Of a DNA stretch of 64,000 nt, positions 9,622 to 18,453 are shown piece after piece. Both the position numbers and the translations under genes were made by a program. Under the pieces are notes generated by a model that was given only the letters and a program-made list of their open reading frames with translations, did not search any database and had not been told where the DNA came from. The DNA is from a bacterium. GTDB taxonomy: Bacteria > Zhuqueibacterota > Zhuqueibacteria > Zhuqueibacterales > Zhuqueibacteraceae. The stretch is from assembly GCA_023150945.1 (NCBI GenBank), contig JAKLJX010000017.1:62001-126000 (forward strand). Reading direction: 5' to 3'. Positions within the stretch are counted from its first letter, which is position 1, and each line of letters begins with the position of its first letter.

Positions 9622-9667
9622 GATGGAAACAATCCAACCATTGAAAACATCCGCTGGGTTGTTTCCA
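9622..9667 (+). repeat. dispersed repeat family R2, copy 1
   Basis: GATGGAAACAATCCAACC and CCGCTGGGTTGTTTCC form an inverted repeat. The same GGAAACAA...TGGGTTGTTTC arrangement occurs at 15726-15777 and 48822-48871. Similarity to the other copies continues weakly downstream. Confidence 0.65.
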
Positions 9668-9817
9668 TTCGCCGGGAAAGAACTGGAATCTTGTTCCAAG
9701 TTTGACCAGACAACTGCAATCACGCGATACGATCGCGTGTGACCAAACCGAATCGCCGCCGTCCAGGCCGGCGCCTCGGTTTGACCGATCCTCATGCAAA
9801 CGGTGAGTCCTGCAATT

Positions 9818-10252
9818 ATGTCAACGCGACGAGAGTTTCTGCAAACACTGGCCGGCACGCTGGCCGTTGCCGCCGCCGCGGAATTACTGCCCGGCTGCGC
9901 TGCCGGCCTGCCCGCAGTTCGCGGCGAACTGCGCGGTGATGCCATCACCATCCCCAAAACCGAAGCGGCAGCGCTGGCCGCGCCCCGCAGCGTGTTGATG
10001 GTGCGGCCGCAAAACTTTCCGGTGGCGATCCTCGTGCGCCGCCTGGATGACAATCAACTGATCGCGCTTTCCACCGTCTGCAGCCACGCCGGCTGTGAAG
10101 TGCGCGTTTTGCCCAATGCCCTGCAGTGCCCCTGCCACGGCTCGGAGTATGATGTCACCGGTGCAGTCGTCGAAGGACCTGCGTCCCGCGCGCTGCAGAG
10201 TTTCCCAGTGACGGAAGACCAGAACAGCATAACCATCCGGGTGAAATCATGA
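9818..10252 (+). CDS. Rieske [2Fe-2S] protein with Tat-type signal
   Basis: 144-aa exported Rieske protein. The N-terminus STRREFLQTLAGTLAVAAAA is a twin-arginine-like signal (RREFL) followed by a hydrophobic stretch and LPGC, so it may be membrane- or lipid-anchored. The cluster ligands are in CSHAGC and CPCHGS, the two boxes of the Rieske fold, and the VEGPASRALQ element follows. It would pass electrons one at a time, possibly between quinol oxidation and the neighbouring di-heme protein. The ATG at 9818 is chosen because it starts directly before RREFL; an ATG at 9794 would add eight residues. Its stop overlaps the porin start (ATGA). Confidence 0.88.
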   Translation: MSTRREFLQTLAGTLAVAAAAELLPGCAAGLPAVRGELRGDAITIPKTEAAALAAPRSVLMVRPQNFPVAILVRRLDDNQLIALSTVCSHAGCEVRVLPNALQCPCHGSEYDVTGAVVEGPASRALQSFPVTEDQNSITIRVKS

Positions 10253-11463
10253 GACCTTCGTCAATCTCGTTTTTGGTTTTCTTGCTCAGCGCGCTCGCGG
10301 CGTTTGTGGCCGGCGCGCAAACCTCTGCCGCTGACAGCCTCCCGACACCGTTCCAGCGCGGCGGCATTTATGATCGCCCCTACATCCTCAAGCTCGGCGG
10401 CAACACTGCCCTCGGCGGCTACGCCGAGATGAACTCGAACTACCGGCGCGTGGACGGCCTCGGCGAGGGCTTCTCGCTGGAGCAGCGGCGCTTCAACGTG
10501 TTTCTTTACTCCGCCATCTCCGAGCACGTCAAGCTGACCTCCGAGCTGGAATTCGAGCATGGCACCGAGGAAATCGCGCTGGAGACCGCGCTGGTGGATG
10601 TCCTGCTTGCCACCCCGCTGAATCTGCGCGCCGGCATTGTGCTGCCGCCGATCGGACGCTTCAATATCACGCACGACAGCCCGCGCTACAACGTCATCGA
10701 TCGGCCGCTGGTTTCCACCGGGATCATTCCTGCAACCCTGTCGGAAGTGGGCGTGGGATTCTTCGGCGCATTCTATGCCACGGCCTTTGATCGCTTCACC
10801 TACGAAATCTATGCCGTGAACGGCCTGGGCGAGGGCGTGGTGCTGGGCAGCGGCGAGGGCACGCGCATTGCGTTCGGCAAATCGGGCACCGCTTTCGAAG
10901 AGGACAACAACGGTTCGCCCGCGCTCAGCGGCAGGTTGGCGAGCAATCCGCGCTTCGGTGGCGAGTTTGGCGTTTCGCTTTACAGCGGGCGTTACAACAC
11001 CTATCAGCGCGAAGGCGTGCGGGTGGATGAGCCGCGCAGCTTGCGTCTGCTCGCGGTGGATGCGGAGTTTCGCAAACGGCGCCTGCTGCTGCGCGGCGAA
11101 GCGGCGCTGGCGCGGATCGAGGTGCCGCAGGATCACGTTGACGACGATCTGCTGGCGGAAAAGCAGCGCGGCTTTTTTGTGGAGGGCAACTACACGCTGC
11201 TGCGCCGGCGCATGCTCAACATGCCGGAGGCGAGTTTGATTGCCTTCGGCCGCTGCGACTACATCGATCTCAATCACGGCGAGTTCGACAAAACCGGGCA
11301 GAACATCGGCGACAGCACCACGCGCCTCACCACCGGTTTGGCCTTCCGCCCGACGGCCGACACCGTCATCCGCCTGAGCTATTGGCGCCAATGGAGCTAC
11401 GATCGCTTCAGCAATCTTTCGCATGCCGCCAACATTCAATTCGGCGTGGCCACCTATTTCTAA
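10249..11463 (+). CDS. outer-membrane porin-like beta-barrel protein
   Basis: 404-aa protein with a signal peptide (FLVFLLSALAAFVAGAQ), then amphipathic beta-strand patterning and a C-terminal VATYF ending in Phe, as required for outer-membrane barrel assembly. Residues 50-130 (LGGYAEMNSNYRR, SLEQRRFNVFLYSAISEHVKL) resemble phosphate-selective or carbohydrate porins. Only about 20 residues separate the cleavage site from the barrel, so there is no plug domain. It overlaps the Rieske gene by four bases and probably belongs to the same operon as DHOR. Transported molecule unknown. Confidence 0.85.
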   Translation: MRPSSISFLVFLLSALAAFVAGAQTSAADSLPTPFQRGGIYDRPYILKLGGNTALGGYAEMNSNYRRVDGLGEGFSLEQRRFNVFLYSAISEHVKLTSELEFEHGTEEIALETALVDVLLATPLNLRAGIVLPPIGRFNITHDSPRYNVIDRPLVSTGIIPATLSEVGVGFFGAFYATAFDRFTYEIYAVNGLGEGVVLGSGEGTRIAFGKSGTAFEEDNNGSPALSGRLASNPRFGGEFGVSLYSGRYNTYQREGVRVDEPRSLRLLAVDAEFRKRRLLLRGEAALARIEVPQDHVDDDLLAEKQRGFFVEGNYTLLRRRMLNMPEASLIAFGRCDYIDLNHGEFDKTGQNIGDSTTRLTTGLAFRPTADTVIRLSYWRQWSYDRFSNLSHAANIQFGVATYF

Positions 11464-11487
11464 TGCGTCAGGGCTTCGGTGTGCAGT

Positions 11488-11622
11488 GTCTGTTCGAAAG
11501 CGCTTCAACCGCGGCTGAGCCGAAGTTTTTAAGACGCCGCAGGTCGTGGAAACTTCGAGGATTTTGATGCAACGGCCAAGCCGTTGCAGGAACATATTCT
11601 CAGAACATGAATTTCCGGACAG
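11488..11622 (-). repeat. dispersed repeat family R1, copy B
   Basis: Reverse-orientation copy of R1. It contains a perfect hairpin, GCAACGGC-CAA-GCCGTTGC (11569-11587), and the CGGCTGAGCCG palindrome at the other end. It starts 25 bases after the porin stop and could act in the 3' end of that transcript. With the half R5 copy it fills most of the 11464-11845 gap. Confidence 0.75.
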
Positions 11623-11693
11623 TCGCAATGTCGCCGTGGCTCATGATGAAGAGCATGCCGTCGTTTCTCGCGAATGAGATCGTACTGTGCCCC

Positions 11694-11721
11694 AGTCTTC
11701 ACAGGATCCTTTTGGGATGAC
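11694..11721 (+). repeat. dispersed repeat family R5, right-half copy
   Basis: GTCTTCACAGGATCCTTTTG followed by GGATGAC matches the R5 right arm with a few changes. The left arm is eroded or absent. Confidence 0.45.
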
Positions 11722-11845
11722 TGTCATCATGCTCGTGGACCCAGGGCCATAAGAACAGGGGAACAGCGCACAGAGGCGCGAGGAGATGGTTGCCGTGAGG
11801 CCGGCGAGCGGCCGGGAAACAAACGCTGCAACGTTGCCGGTTTGA

Positions 11846-13408
11846 TTACTCCGCGGCTGTGCCTGCGAAGCGCCAGCGTTCATCCCAGCGCGCGATTTCG
11901 TAGCGGTCGGTCATGGGGAAATGCGGCGGGCGGCGGGTTTCAAAGCGTTGGTCGAATTCGATGCGGGTGGCATAGCGTGGTTCGGTGGCGGAAAGGGTGC
12001 CGGCGCTGAGGCTGCCGAGCAGATGCAGCCGGGCCTGGCCGTGACCGTGAACGAAATCTCTGACGCGAAATTCTCCTTTCGCAAACAGCGCGGCATGAAT
12101 GGTAAGATCGCCCGGCCCGGTGATGTGCGCCGGCGCGATTTCGATATTCCCCTCACTCAGCAAGCCGAGATAATCATCCGAGCGCCACAATTCTGCCAGC
12201 GGCGTGGCATATTCCAGGTTGCCCGTGATGACGATTTTGTTCCTGGCGCACACCAAGACCACACCATGCACCACGCCCTGCACGTGCAGCGTGGCTTTGC
12301 CCTCTCCGAAAATCAGAAATGGCTTACGCGGCAGGCGGCGCGTTTGCCTTGCTGGCGCCGGATCGCTGCCGCGCCAGGAAAAAGTCTTTTCCCGCTCGAA
12401 CGTGATCCAAACCTCGTGATCAAATCGCTGCACCAGGCTGTCCGGCAGGGGGGTGAGCTGGCTCACATTCTTCGGCACGCGCAAAGCGGGGACGCCGGTT
12501 TCCAGACCCGCGGGAAACACTGCGGCGCGATCGATGAACGTGTAACGATCACCGGCTTTAATCTCAAAAGCGGAGGTGGTGACTTTGCCGCGAAAGCGCG
12601 GCTGGGTGCGACCGCTGCGGCTCACGATGATGGAAGAGTTGGAATGAAAGCGGCCCGTAAGCTCGTCATCATGCAATGCCACCGCGGGATTCCAGTAATC
12701 GACGAATTGCGCGAAATGGGAAAAGGCCAGCCGCCGCAGGCGAATGCCGGTGGTCAGCGCGGTGCCGTGCTCTTCGCGTGAAATCTGAAAGTGGATTTCA
12801 TCCAAATCCATTGGGGTTTTTGCCGGCAGGTGGCGCACCTGCATGGTGTAGGTCTTGCCGTTTTCGGTGACAGTGAAAGTGGAATCCCGCCGCGGCAACT
12901 GGGCCGCCAGCTTGAGCACAGCCTGCTCGAGCGTGCGGCGTTCCGGCAGCGCGAGCGGCAGGGTTGCGGGCGCAGGCGCGGGAAGTGCGACAGGCAACGG
13001 CGCGCTGGAATGCCTGATGCGCCTTGCCTCTGGCGGCAGGGCAACAAAACTGTTGTGCACGTCCGCGTTTTGAAGTAGATTGTCCGGCGTTGTGGCCTGC
13101 CAGGGCGCTGCCAAGTGTGATTGGGTCTCGCGCTCGGCAGGCACAATTTGTCGATGAGTGCGTTGCACCTCGGGCACAGAAGTTTGCTGGTCACTGACGT
13201 TTTGCGCATCGCCTGAAATCGAGACCAGCTCGAAGTGCAACGGCTCAAATCTGATCTGGGGATGGCCCGCCAGCCAAGCCAGCAGGGAGAGCAATAGAAA
13301 TCCGGCGAGATGGCAACCCGCCGACAACAAAAGCGCGTGCGGCCAAGCCATCCTTCGGCTGTTGCGGCGCAGGCATCGGGCGGCGAGCTGCAGCATTCGC
13401 GTGGACAT
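11846..13408 (-). CDS. unknown membrane-anchored protein, possibly a large prepilin-like/DUF4900-type protein
   Basis: I do not recognise a firm family. The 520-aa product (ATG at 13408) starts with a basic stretch (RCLRRNSRRMAWPH) and one hydrophobic helix (LLLSAGCHLAGFLLLSLLAWLAG), then a polar low-complexity linker rich in Gln, Ala and Pro (about residues 50-160). The rest is predicted beta-rich, with VVLVCARNKIVITGNLEYATPL and YLGLLSEGNIEIAPAHITGPGDLTIHAALFAKGEF. That pattern resembles the 'display of calculated elements' region of DUF4900-type pilin-associated proteins in other bacteria; this is a resemblance only. An upstream TTG at 13438 is possible. The gene is divergent from the GDPD gene with a 47-base gap. 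Confidence 0.65.
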   Translation of the reverse strand: MSTRMLQLAARCLRRNSRRMAWPHALLLSAGCHLAGFLLLSLLAWLAGHPQIRFEPLHFELVSISGDAQNVSDQQTSVPEVQRTHRQIVPAERETQSHLAAPWQATTPDNLLQNADVHNSFVALPPEARRIRHSSAPLPVALPAPAPATLPLALPERRTLEQAVLKLAAQLPRRDSTFTVTENGKTYTMQVRHLPAKTPMDLDEIHFQISREEHGTALTTGIRLRRLAFSHFAQFVDYWNPAVALHDDELTGRFHSNSSIIVSRSGRTQPRFRGKVTTSAFEIKAGDRYTFIDRAAVFPAGLETGVPALRVPKNVSQLTPLPDSLVQRFDHEVWITFEREKTFSWRGSDPAPARQTRRLPRKPFLIFGEGKATLHVQGVVHGVVLVCARNKIVITGNLEYATPLAELWRSDDYLGLLSEGNIEIAPAHITGPGDLTIHAALFAKGEFRVRDFVHGHGQARLHLLGSLSAGTLSATEPRYATRIEFDQRFETRRPPHFPMTDRYEIARWDERWRFAGTAAE

Positions 13409-13455
13409 GTTTCGAAGAATTGCCGGATGGAAATGCAACGATCGGGAGATCAGCC

Positions 13456-14304
13456 GTGCCCACCAAGAGCGTTTTGCTATTTGCCGCCGGCAGTTCGGCG
13501 GCGCTGACCGCGGTTGTGGCCATTCTCCTCGGGCCGGCCGTCATCCTACATGCACAGGAAAGGGAAATGCCAACCAATCCGCAAACCGTGATCAACTGCG
13601 GCCACCGCGGCGCTGCCGGGCACGCGCCAGAAAACACCCTGGCCGCGATTCGCCTGGCCATGGCGATGGGCGCGCAGATGGTGGAGATCGACGTGCAGCA
13701 GACCGCCGATGATCAGCTCGTGCTACTGCATGACGACTCGCTCAGCCGCACTACCAACGGTACCGGCCTGCTCTGGCAAAAGCACGCCTCTGAATTGCAG
13801 ACGCTTGATGCCGGCCGTTGGTTCAGCGCCGAGTTTGCCGGCGAGCCGCTGCCGACACTGGCCCAAACGATAGCGCTCGTGCGCGGCAAAATCAAGCTGA
13901 ATATCGAAGTCAAGCTGCATGGTCATGAGCGCAATATCGCCAAGCTGGTGGTGGAGGCCATTCGCCGCACAGGCTTCGCGCCGGAGTGCCTCATCACCTC
14001 CTTTGGCCACGCGGTGGCGGATGAGATCAAACAACTCGCGCCCGAGCTGCGTGTGGGCTATATTTTCGGGCCGCGCGAATTTCGCGAAGCGGTGTTCAGC
14101 GCGCCGGTTGAGGTTTTGAGCGCGCATTACAGCCTGGTGAATGCCGAGTTCATGCGTAAAGCCCGCGCTGCCGGCAAGGCCGTGCACGTGTGGACCGTCA
14201 ACGACAAGGCCCTCATGACCCGGCTGATCGACCTCGGCGTCGAGGCGATCATCACGAATTATCCCGACCGCTTGACCGAAGTCTTGCGCGCGCAGCCGCA
14301 GTGA
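13456..14304 (+). CDS. glycerophosphodiester phosphodiesterase, exported
   Basis: GDPD enzymes cleave glycerophosphodiesters to glycerol-3-phosphate and an alcohol. The GTG at 13456 has GGGAG seven bases upstream and gives 282 aa; an ATG at 13420 would overlap the divergent gene. A hydrophobic signal (SVLLFAAGSSAALTAVVAILL) points to periplasmic location. Catalytic motifs of the TIM barrel are present: HRG in CGHRGAAGHAPENT, the metal pair in VEIDVQQTADDQLVLLHDD, and LNIEVK and VHVWTVND further on. The BaiN-type gene starts six bases after the stop. Confidence 0.9.
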   Translation: MPTKSVLLFAAGSSAALTAVVAILLGPAVILHAQEREMPTNPQTVINCGHRGAAGHAPENTLAAIRLAMAMGAQMVEIDVQQTADDQLVLLHDDSLSRTTNGTGLLWQKHASELQTLDAGRWFSAEFAGEPLPTLAQTIALVRGKIKLNIEVKLHGHERNIAKLVVEAIRRTGFAPECLITSFGHAVADEIKQLAPELRVGYIFGPREFREAVFSAPVEVLSAHYSLVNAEFMRKARAAGKAVHVWTVNDKALMTRLIDLGVEAIITNYPDRLTEVLRAQPQ

Positions 14305-14310
14305 GCAGCA

Positions 14311-15531
14311 ATGACGGATCTCGCCATCATTGGCGCCGGCGCTGCGGGACTCATGGCCGGCATTTGGGCAGGCCGCACCCAGCCGGAGCAAGAGATCGTG
14401 ATGCTGGACGGCGCAGCCAAGCTCGGCGCCAAAATCCTGATCTCCGGCGGCGGCCGCTGCAACATCACGCATGCGCAGGTGGAGACGCAGGATTTTTGCG
14501 GCTCCACGCCGCCCGCCATTGCCAAAGTGCTGCGGCGTTTCGAGGTCGCGCAGACCGTGGCTTTTTTTCGTGAGCTGGGCGTCGAACTCAAGCAGGAAGA
14601 GAGCGGCAAGCTGTTCCCGGTGACCGACAGCGCCAGGACGGTATTACAAGCATTGTTGCAGGCGGTGCAGCAGACCAAGGTGAAACTGTTGCATCCGCGC
14701 CGGGTTGACAGCGTGCAGCGGCTCGCGGTGGGTTTCCTGCTGCGCGGCAGTTGGGGAGAAACGGCGGCGCGCCGTCTGGTGCTGGCCACCGGGGGCAAGA
14801 GCCTGCCGAAAACCGGTTCGGATGGCCATGGCTATGCCATTGCGCAAGCATTGGGGCATACGCTCACGCCGATTCAGCCGGCGTTGGTGCCGCTGCTGCT
14901 GCCGCGGGCGCATTTTCTCTGCAGCTTGAGCGGCTTGACCCTGCCCGCAACGTTGGAGCTGCGCAGCGCCACGGGCAAGAGGCTCAAAACGATCACCGGC
15001 TCGACGTTGTGCACGCACTTCGGTTTGTCCGGGCCGGCGGTGCTCGACATGAGCCGGCACTATCTCGCCGCGCAACGCGCAGCCAGCGGTGTCACGTTAC
15101 AGATCAACTGGTGGCCCGAGAGATCTTTTGAGCAGCTCGAGCAGGAGTTGCAACAGCCTGGCCGCGCCACAGTGCTGGCGCATTTGCGGCGGGGCTTGCC
15201 GGAGCGTCTTGCGCGCGGATTGTGTGACGAAGCCGGCCTGGCAGCGGAAACCACCGGCTCGGAGTTGACCCGCGGCCAACGATTCACGCTGGCGCGGCTG
15301 GTCACGCAAATGCCGCTGCCGATCACCGGCGATCGCGGCTTTAATTTTGCTGAAGTCACGGCCGGTGGCGTGCCGTTGCGCGAGCTTCATCTCGAACGCA
15401 TGGAATCGCGCGTGTGTCCGGGGTTGTTTTTGTGCGGGGAAATTTGTGATGTGGATGGCCGCATTGGCGGATTCAATTTTCAATGGGCGTGGGCGAGCGG
15501 CCATGTCGCCGGCGTGTCAGCCGCCAACTGA
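14311..15531 (+). CDS. BaiN/HI0933-family FAD-dependent oxidoreductase
   Basis: 406-aa flavoprotein with an N-terminal dinucleotide fold IIGAGAAGLMAGIWAG and the family-defining SGGGRCNITH. The usual FxxxLGVELKQEESGKLFP segment, TGGKSLPKTGSDGHGY, and a C-terminal GEICDVDGRIGGFNFQWAWASG that closes the FAD site are all present. The HI0933/BaiN group is widespread and most members lack an assigned substrate. Closely follows the GDPD gene, but a functional link is not evident. Confidence 0.92.
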   Translation: MTDLAIIGAGAAGLMAGIWAGRTQPEQEIVMLDGAAKLGAKILISGGGRCNITHAQVETQDFCGSTPPAIAKVLRRFEVAQTVAFFRELGVELKQEESGKLFPVTDSARTVLQALLQAVQQTKVKLLHPRRVDSVQRLAVGFLLRGSWGETAARRLVLATGGKSLPKTGSDGHGYAIAQALGHTLTPIQPALVPLLLPRAHFLCSLSGLTLPATLELRSATGKRLKTITGSTLCTHFGLSGPAVLDMSRHYLAAQRAASGVTLQINWWPERSFEQLEQELQQPGRATVLAHLRRGLPERLARGLCDEAGLAAETTGSELTRGQRFTLARLVTQMPLPITGDRGFNFAEVTAGGVPLRELHLERMESRVCPGLFLCGEICDVDGRIGGFNFQWAWASGHVAGVSAAN

Positions 15532-15545
15532 TTGGTGTCCACCAG

Positions 15546-15672
15546 TAAATCGCGAACTTTTGCGAAAATGCACCTCCAGCGGTTGGGCTGGTGCTTCACA
15601 GCCCTCGGAGTTCTCGCGACAATTGCAGCTTTGGAAACCTCGGCTCTGCCGAGATGGGAACATTCTTGGACA
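15546..15672 (+). repeat. dispersed repeat family R1, copy C
   Basis: Forward copy, AAATCGCGAACTTTTGCGAA at the left and CTCGGCTCTGCCGAGATGGG near the right end, where CTCGGC and GCCGAG form a stem. It lies 15 bases after the preceding stop. The central part is more diverged than in the other copies. With the R2 copy it fills the 15532-15851 gap. Confidence 0.7.
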
Positions 15673-15725
15673 GACACCAGCAGGCACGGGGCAGATGAAC
15701 CGTGACCAAAAGGAAATCGCCAGCA

Positions 15726-15777
15726 GATGGAAACAAGCCAGCGAATGAAAGAGTTTGCGATCCGTTGGGTTGTTTCT
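15726..15777 (+). repeat. dispersed repeat family R2, copy 2
   Basis: GATGGAAACAAGCCAGCG and CCGTTGGGTTGTTTC arms around a loop of about 17 bases. Downstream similarity to the 48822 copy extends to about 15832, ending in TTTCACTCTCAAGAGAC. Confidence 0.65.
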
Positions 15778-15851
15778 AATCGGTTGGAGGAAGTTTTTGC
15801 TTTCAAGACAACGATTTCACTCTCAAGAGACTGAAGCGATTCTAGATTCCG

Positions 15852-18176
15852 ATGAACCTCCTGCAAGTTCTCGAGCAATTGCGTTACGAGCCGGATTTCA
15901 TGCAGAACGTCACGCATTGGCGCACCCTGCCGCCGCGGCCGGCGCAATGGGCGGAGTTGCCGACGGAGCTGCATCCGGCTCTGGCGGAGGCTTTGCGCCG
16001 GCACGGCATTAGCCGGCTGTTCACGCATCAAGCCGAGGCCATTGCCAAAATCGTCGCCGGCAAAAATGTGGCGGTGGTCACGCCCACTGCCTCTGGCAAG
16101 ACGCTGTGCTACAACATTCCGGTGTTGCAGCGCGTGATCAACGACCCGGATGCGCGCGCGCTTTATCTTTTTCCCACCAAAGCGCTGTCGCAAGATCAGG
16201 TCGCGGAGCTGCAGGACATCGTCACCCTGCTCGGCGAGCAGATCGACTTCGACCTGAAGACCTACACATTCGACGGCGATACGCCGCAGTCCGCGCGCCA
16301 GGCGATTCGTAGCTCGGGCCACATCGTCGTCACCAATCCCGACATGCTGCATCAGGGCATCTTGCCGCATCACACCAAGTGGATCAAGCTGTTCGAGAAT
16401 TTGCGCTATATTGTTATCGATGAGCTGCACAACTATCGCGGGGTGTTCGGCAGCCATCTCGCCAATTTGATCCGGCGGCTGCGGCGGATTGCGGAGTTCT
16501 ACGGCGCGCGGCCGCAATTCATCTGCTGCTCGGCGACCATCGCCAATCCCAAAGAACTGGCCGAACAAATCATCTCCCAGGAAGTCGAACTGGTGGACAA
16601 CAACGGCGCGCCGCGCGGAGAGAAGCATTTCATTCTCTACAACCCGCCGGTGGTCAATCGCGAGCTGGGCATCCGGCGCTCCTCGGTGAAGGAGGCGCGC
16701 AACCTGGCGATGCGGTTTCTCGCCAACAAGATTCAAACCATCGTGTTTGCGCGCAGCCGCTTGCGTGTGGAGATTTTGGTGACCTATCTCAAGCAGGCGA
16801 TGACGGCGCAACAGCGTTCCGCGCGGCTGATTCGGGGCTATCGCGGCGGCTATCTGCCCACCGAGCGCCGCGCCATCGAGGCCGGCCTGCGCAGCGGCGA
16901 AGTGCTGGGCGTGGTGTCGACCAATGCGCTCGAGCTCGGCATCGACATCGGCCAGCTCACCGCGTGCGTGATGGTGGGCTATCCCGGCAGCATTGCCAGC
17001 GCCTGGCAGCAAGCGGGCCGCGCCGGCCGCCGATCGGATTCCGCGGCCGCGATCATGATCGCTTCCAGCAGCCCGCTGGATCAGTACATGATCAACCATC
17101 CCGATTACTTCTTCGAAGCCTCGCCCGAAGCCGGCATCGTCGATCCCAACAATCTGGTCATCTTGATGAGCCATCTCAAATGCGCCGCCTTCGAGCTGCC
17201 GTTTCAAGACGGCGAGAAGTTCGGTCATGGCAAGGGCGTGGTCGAAGCCACCCACGAGATTCTGGAATATCTCGAGGAAAACAAGGTGCTGCATCACAGC
17301 GAGGGCCGCTGGCACTGGATGACCGATGCCTATCCCGCCGAAGCCGTGAGTCTGCGCAGCGCGGCGCCGGAAAACGTCATCATCATCGATACCACCGATA
17401 ACGAGCGCGTCATCGGCGAAGTCAACCTGCTCGATGCGCCGGTGATGCTGCATGACGACGCCATTTACATTCATGAAGGCCGGCAGTATCACGTCGACAA
17501 GCTGGATTGGGACCGGCGCAAGGCCTACGTTCGCCAGGTGGAGGTGGATTACTACACCGACGCGCATACCGATACCAGCATTCACGTGTTGGAAGTGTTC
17601 GAGGAGAGAATTGCCTCCGGCCCGCCGGCCGCCGGCGAGGCCCTGAAGCTTGCGCATGGCGAAGTGAACGTCAACTGCCAGACGACGAAATTCAAGAAAC
17701 TCAAGTTCGGTTCACACGAGAACATCGGCTATGGCCCGGTGGAATTGCCGGAGATCAGCATGCACACGACGGCCTATTGGTGGGAATTGCCGGCGGACAT
17801 GGCTGCGCGGCTGGGCATTCCGGAGTCGGCGCTGGGCGACGGCTTGAAGGCGGCAGCACATGCGCTGCACGGCGTGGCGGCGGTGTTTTTGATGTGCGAC
17901 AGCCGCGACATTCGCGCTGTGCCGATGGCGCGCGCCCTGCTCACGCAACGGCCGACGATATTCATTTACGACAATCACCCGGGCGGCGTGGGCTTCAGTA
18001 AACGCCTGTTCGGCATGCACGGCGAGTTGGTGGTGGCGGCGACCGAGCTGGTGAAAGCCTGCGGCTGTGAGGACGGCTGCCCGAGCTGTGTTGGCCCGAT
18101 GCTGGAGGTGGGAGAGCGCGGCAAGCAAGTGGCGCTGCAACTGCTGGCCGCCGGGCGGCACCAAGAAAACAGTTGA
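15852..18176 (+). CDS. mrfA: MrfA/YprA-type DNA helicase with DUF1998 domain
   Basis: 774-aa superfamily 2 helicase. Motif I is TPTASGKT, motif II VIDELHNYRG (DELH), motif III SAT, and motif VI QAGRAGRR. The C-terminal DUF1998 part ends in ACGCEDGCPSCVGP, the four-cysteine metal site of the YprA group. In Bacillus subtilis MrfA acts with the exonuclease MrfB in repair of mitomycin-C damage. Here a MrfB homologue is encoded at 54459-55667, about 36 kb away rather than adjacent. The stop overlaps a strong candidate promoter for the next gene. Confidence 0.92.
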   Translation: MNLLQVLEQLRYEPDFMQNVTHWRTLPPRPAQWAELPTELHPALAEALRRHGISRLFTHQAEAIAKIVAGKNVAVVTPTASGKTLCYNIPVLQRVINDPDARALYLFPTKALSQDQVAELQDIVTLLGEQIDFDLKTYTFDGDTPQSARQAIRSSGHIVVTNPDMLHQGILPHHTKWIKLFENLRYIVIDELHNYRGVFGSHLANLIRRLRRIAEFYGARPQFICCSATIANPKELAEQIISQEVELVDNNGAPRGEKHFILYNPPVVNRELGIRRSSVKEARNLAMRFLANKIQTIVFARSRLRVEILVTYLKQAMTAQQRSARLIRGYRGGYLPTERRAIEAGLRSGEVLGVVSTNALELGIDIGQLTACVMVGYPGSIASAWQQAGRAGRRSDSAAAIMIASSSPLDQYMINHPDYFFEASPEAGIVDPNNLVILMSHLKCAAFELPFQDGEKFGHGKGVVEATHEILEYLEENKVLHHSEGRWHWMTDAYPAEAVSLRSAAPENVIIIDTTDNERVIGEVNLLDAPVMLHDDAIYIHEGRQYHVDKLDWDRRKAYVRQVEVDYYTDAHTDTSIHVLEVFEERIASGPPAAGEALKLAHGEVNVNCQTTKFKKLKFGSHENIGYGPVELPEISMHTTAYWWELPADMAARLGIPESALGDGLKAAAHALHGVAAVFLMCDSRDIRAVPMARALLTQRPTIFIYDNHPGGVGFSKRLFGMHGELVVAATELVKACGCEDGCPSCVGPMLEVGERGKQVALQLLAAGRHQENS

Positions 18177-18200
18177 CATTCGCAAAAAAAACACTATACT
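18173..18200 (+). promoter_or_regulatory. sigma70-like promoter for the NHL-protein gene
   Basis: TTGACA (18173-18178), a 16-base A-rich spacer and TATACT (18195-18200) match the sigma70 consensus at 11 of 12 positions. The -35 overlaps the mrfA stop codon. A start near 18207 would leave a leader of about 245 bases before the ATG at 18454, with an AAGGA 10 bases upstream of that start. I saw no known riboswitch in the leader. Confidence 0.6.
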
Positions 18201-18453
18201 GGTGCCAGTTGACTGCACAAAAAATAGTCCCGCCACCAGTTCGTGCAGCGTTCCAGTGTCTGACAAGATCAGCCGAATGACGCCAATTGTGCTGATCAAG
18301 GTCACCCCCGCTATGTGCTCTTGCCTACGGGTGAGCAGGCAGAAAGCCGCCACTCCGTCTCCGCTTCCAGTTTTGGGCGAAGGGAATCTCAAAACATTCT
18401 GCTCCAATTTGAAAGCCATTCATATCGAATCATTTTAAAAGGATGATCCGCGC

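Noticed and set aside
15480-17657. Very long open frame (725 codons) on the minus strand
   Set aside because: It is antisense to the MrfA helicase gene, which has complete motifs. High-GC codon use keeps the opposite strand open; its translation has no domain.
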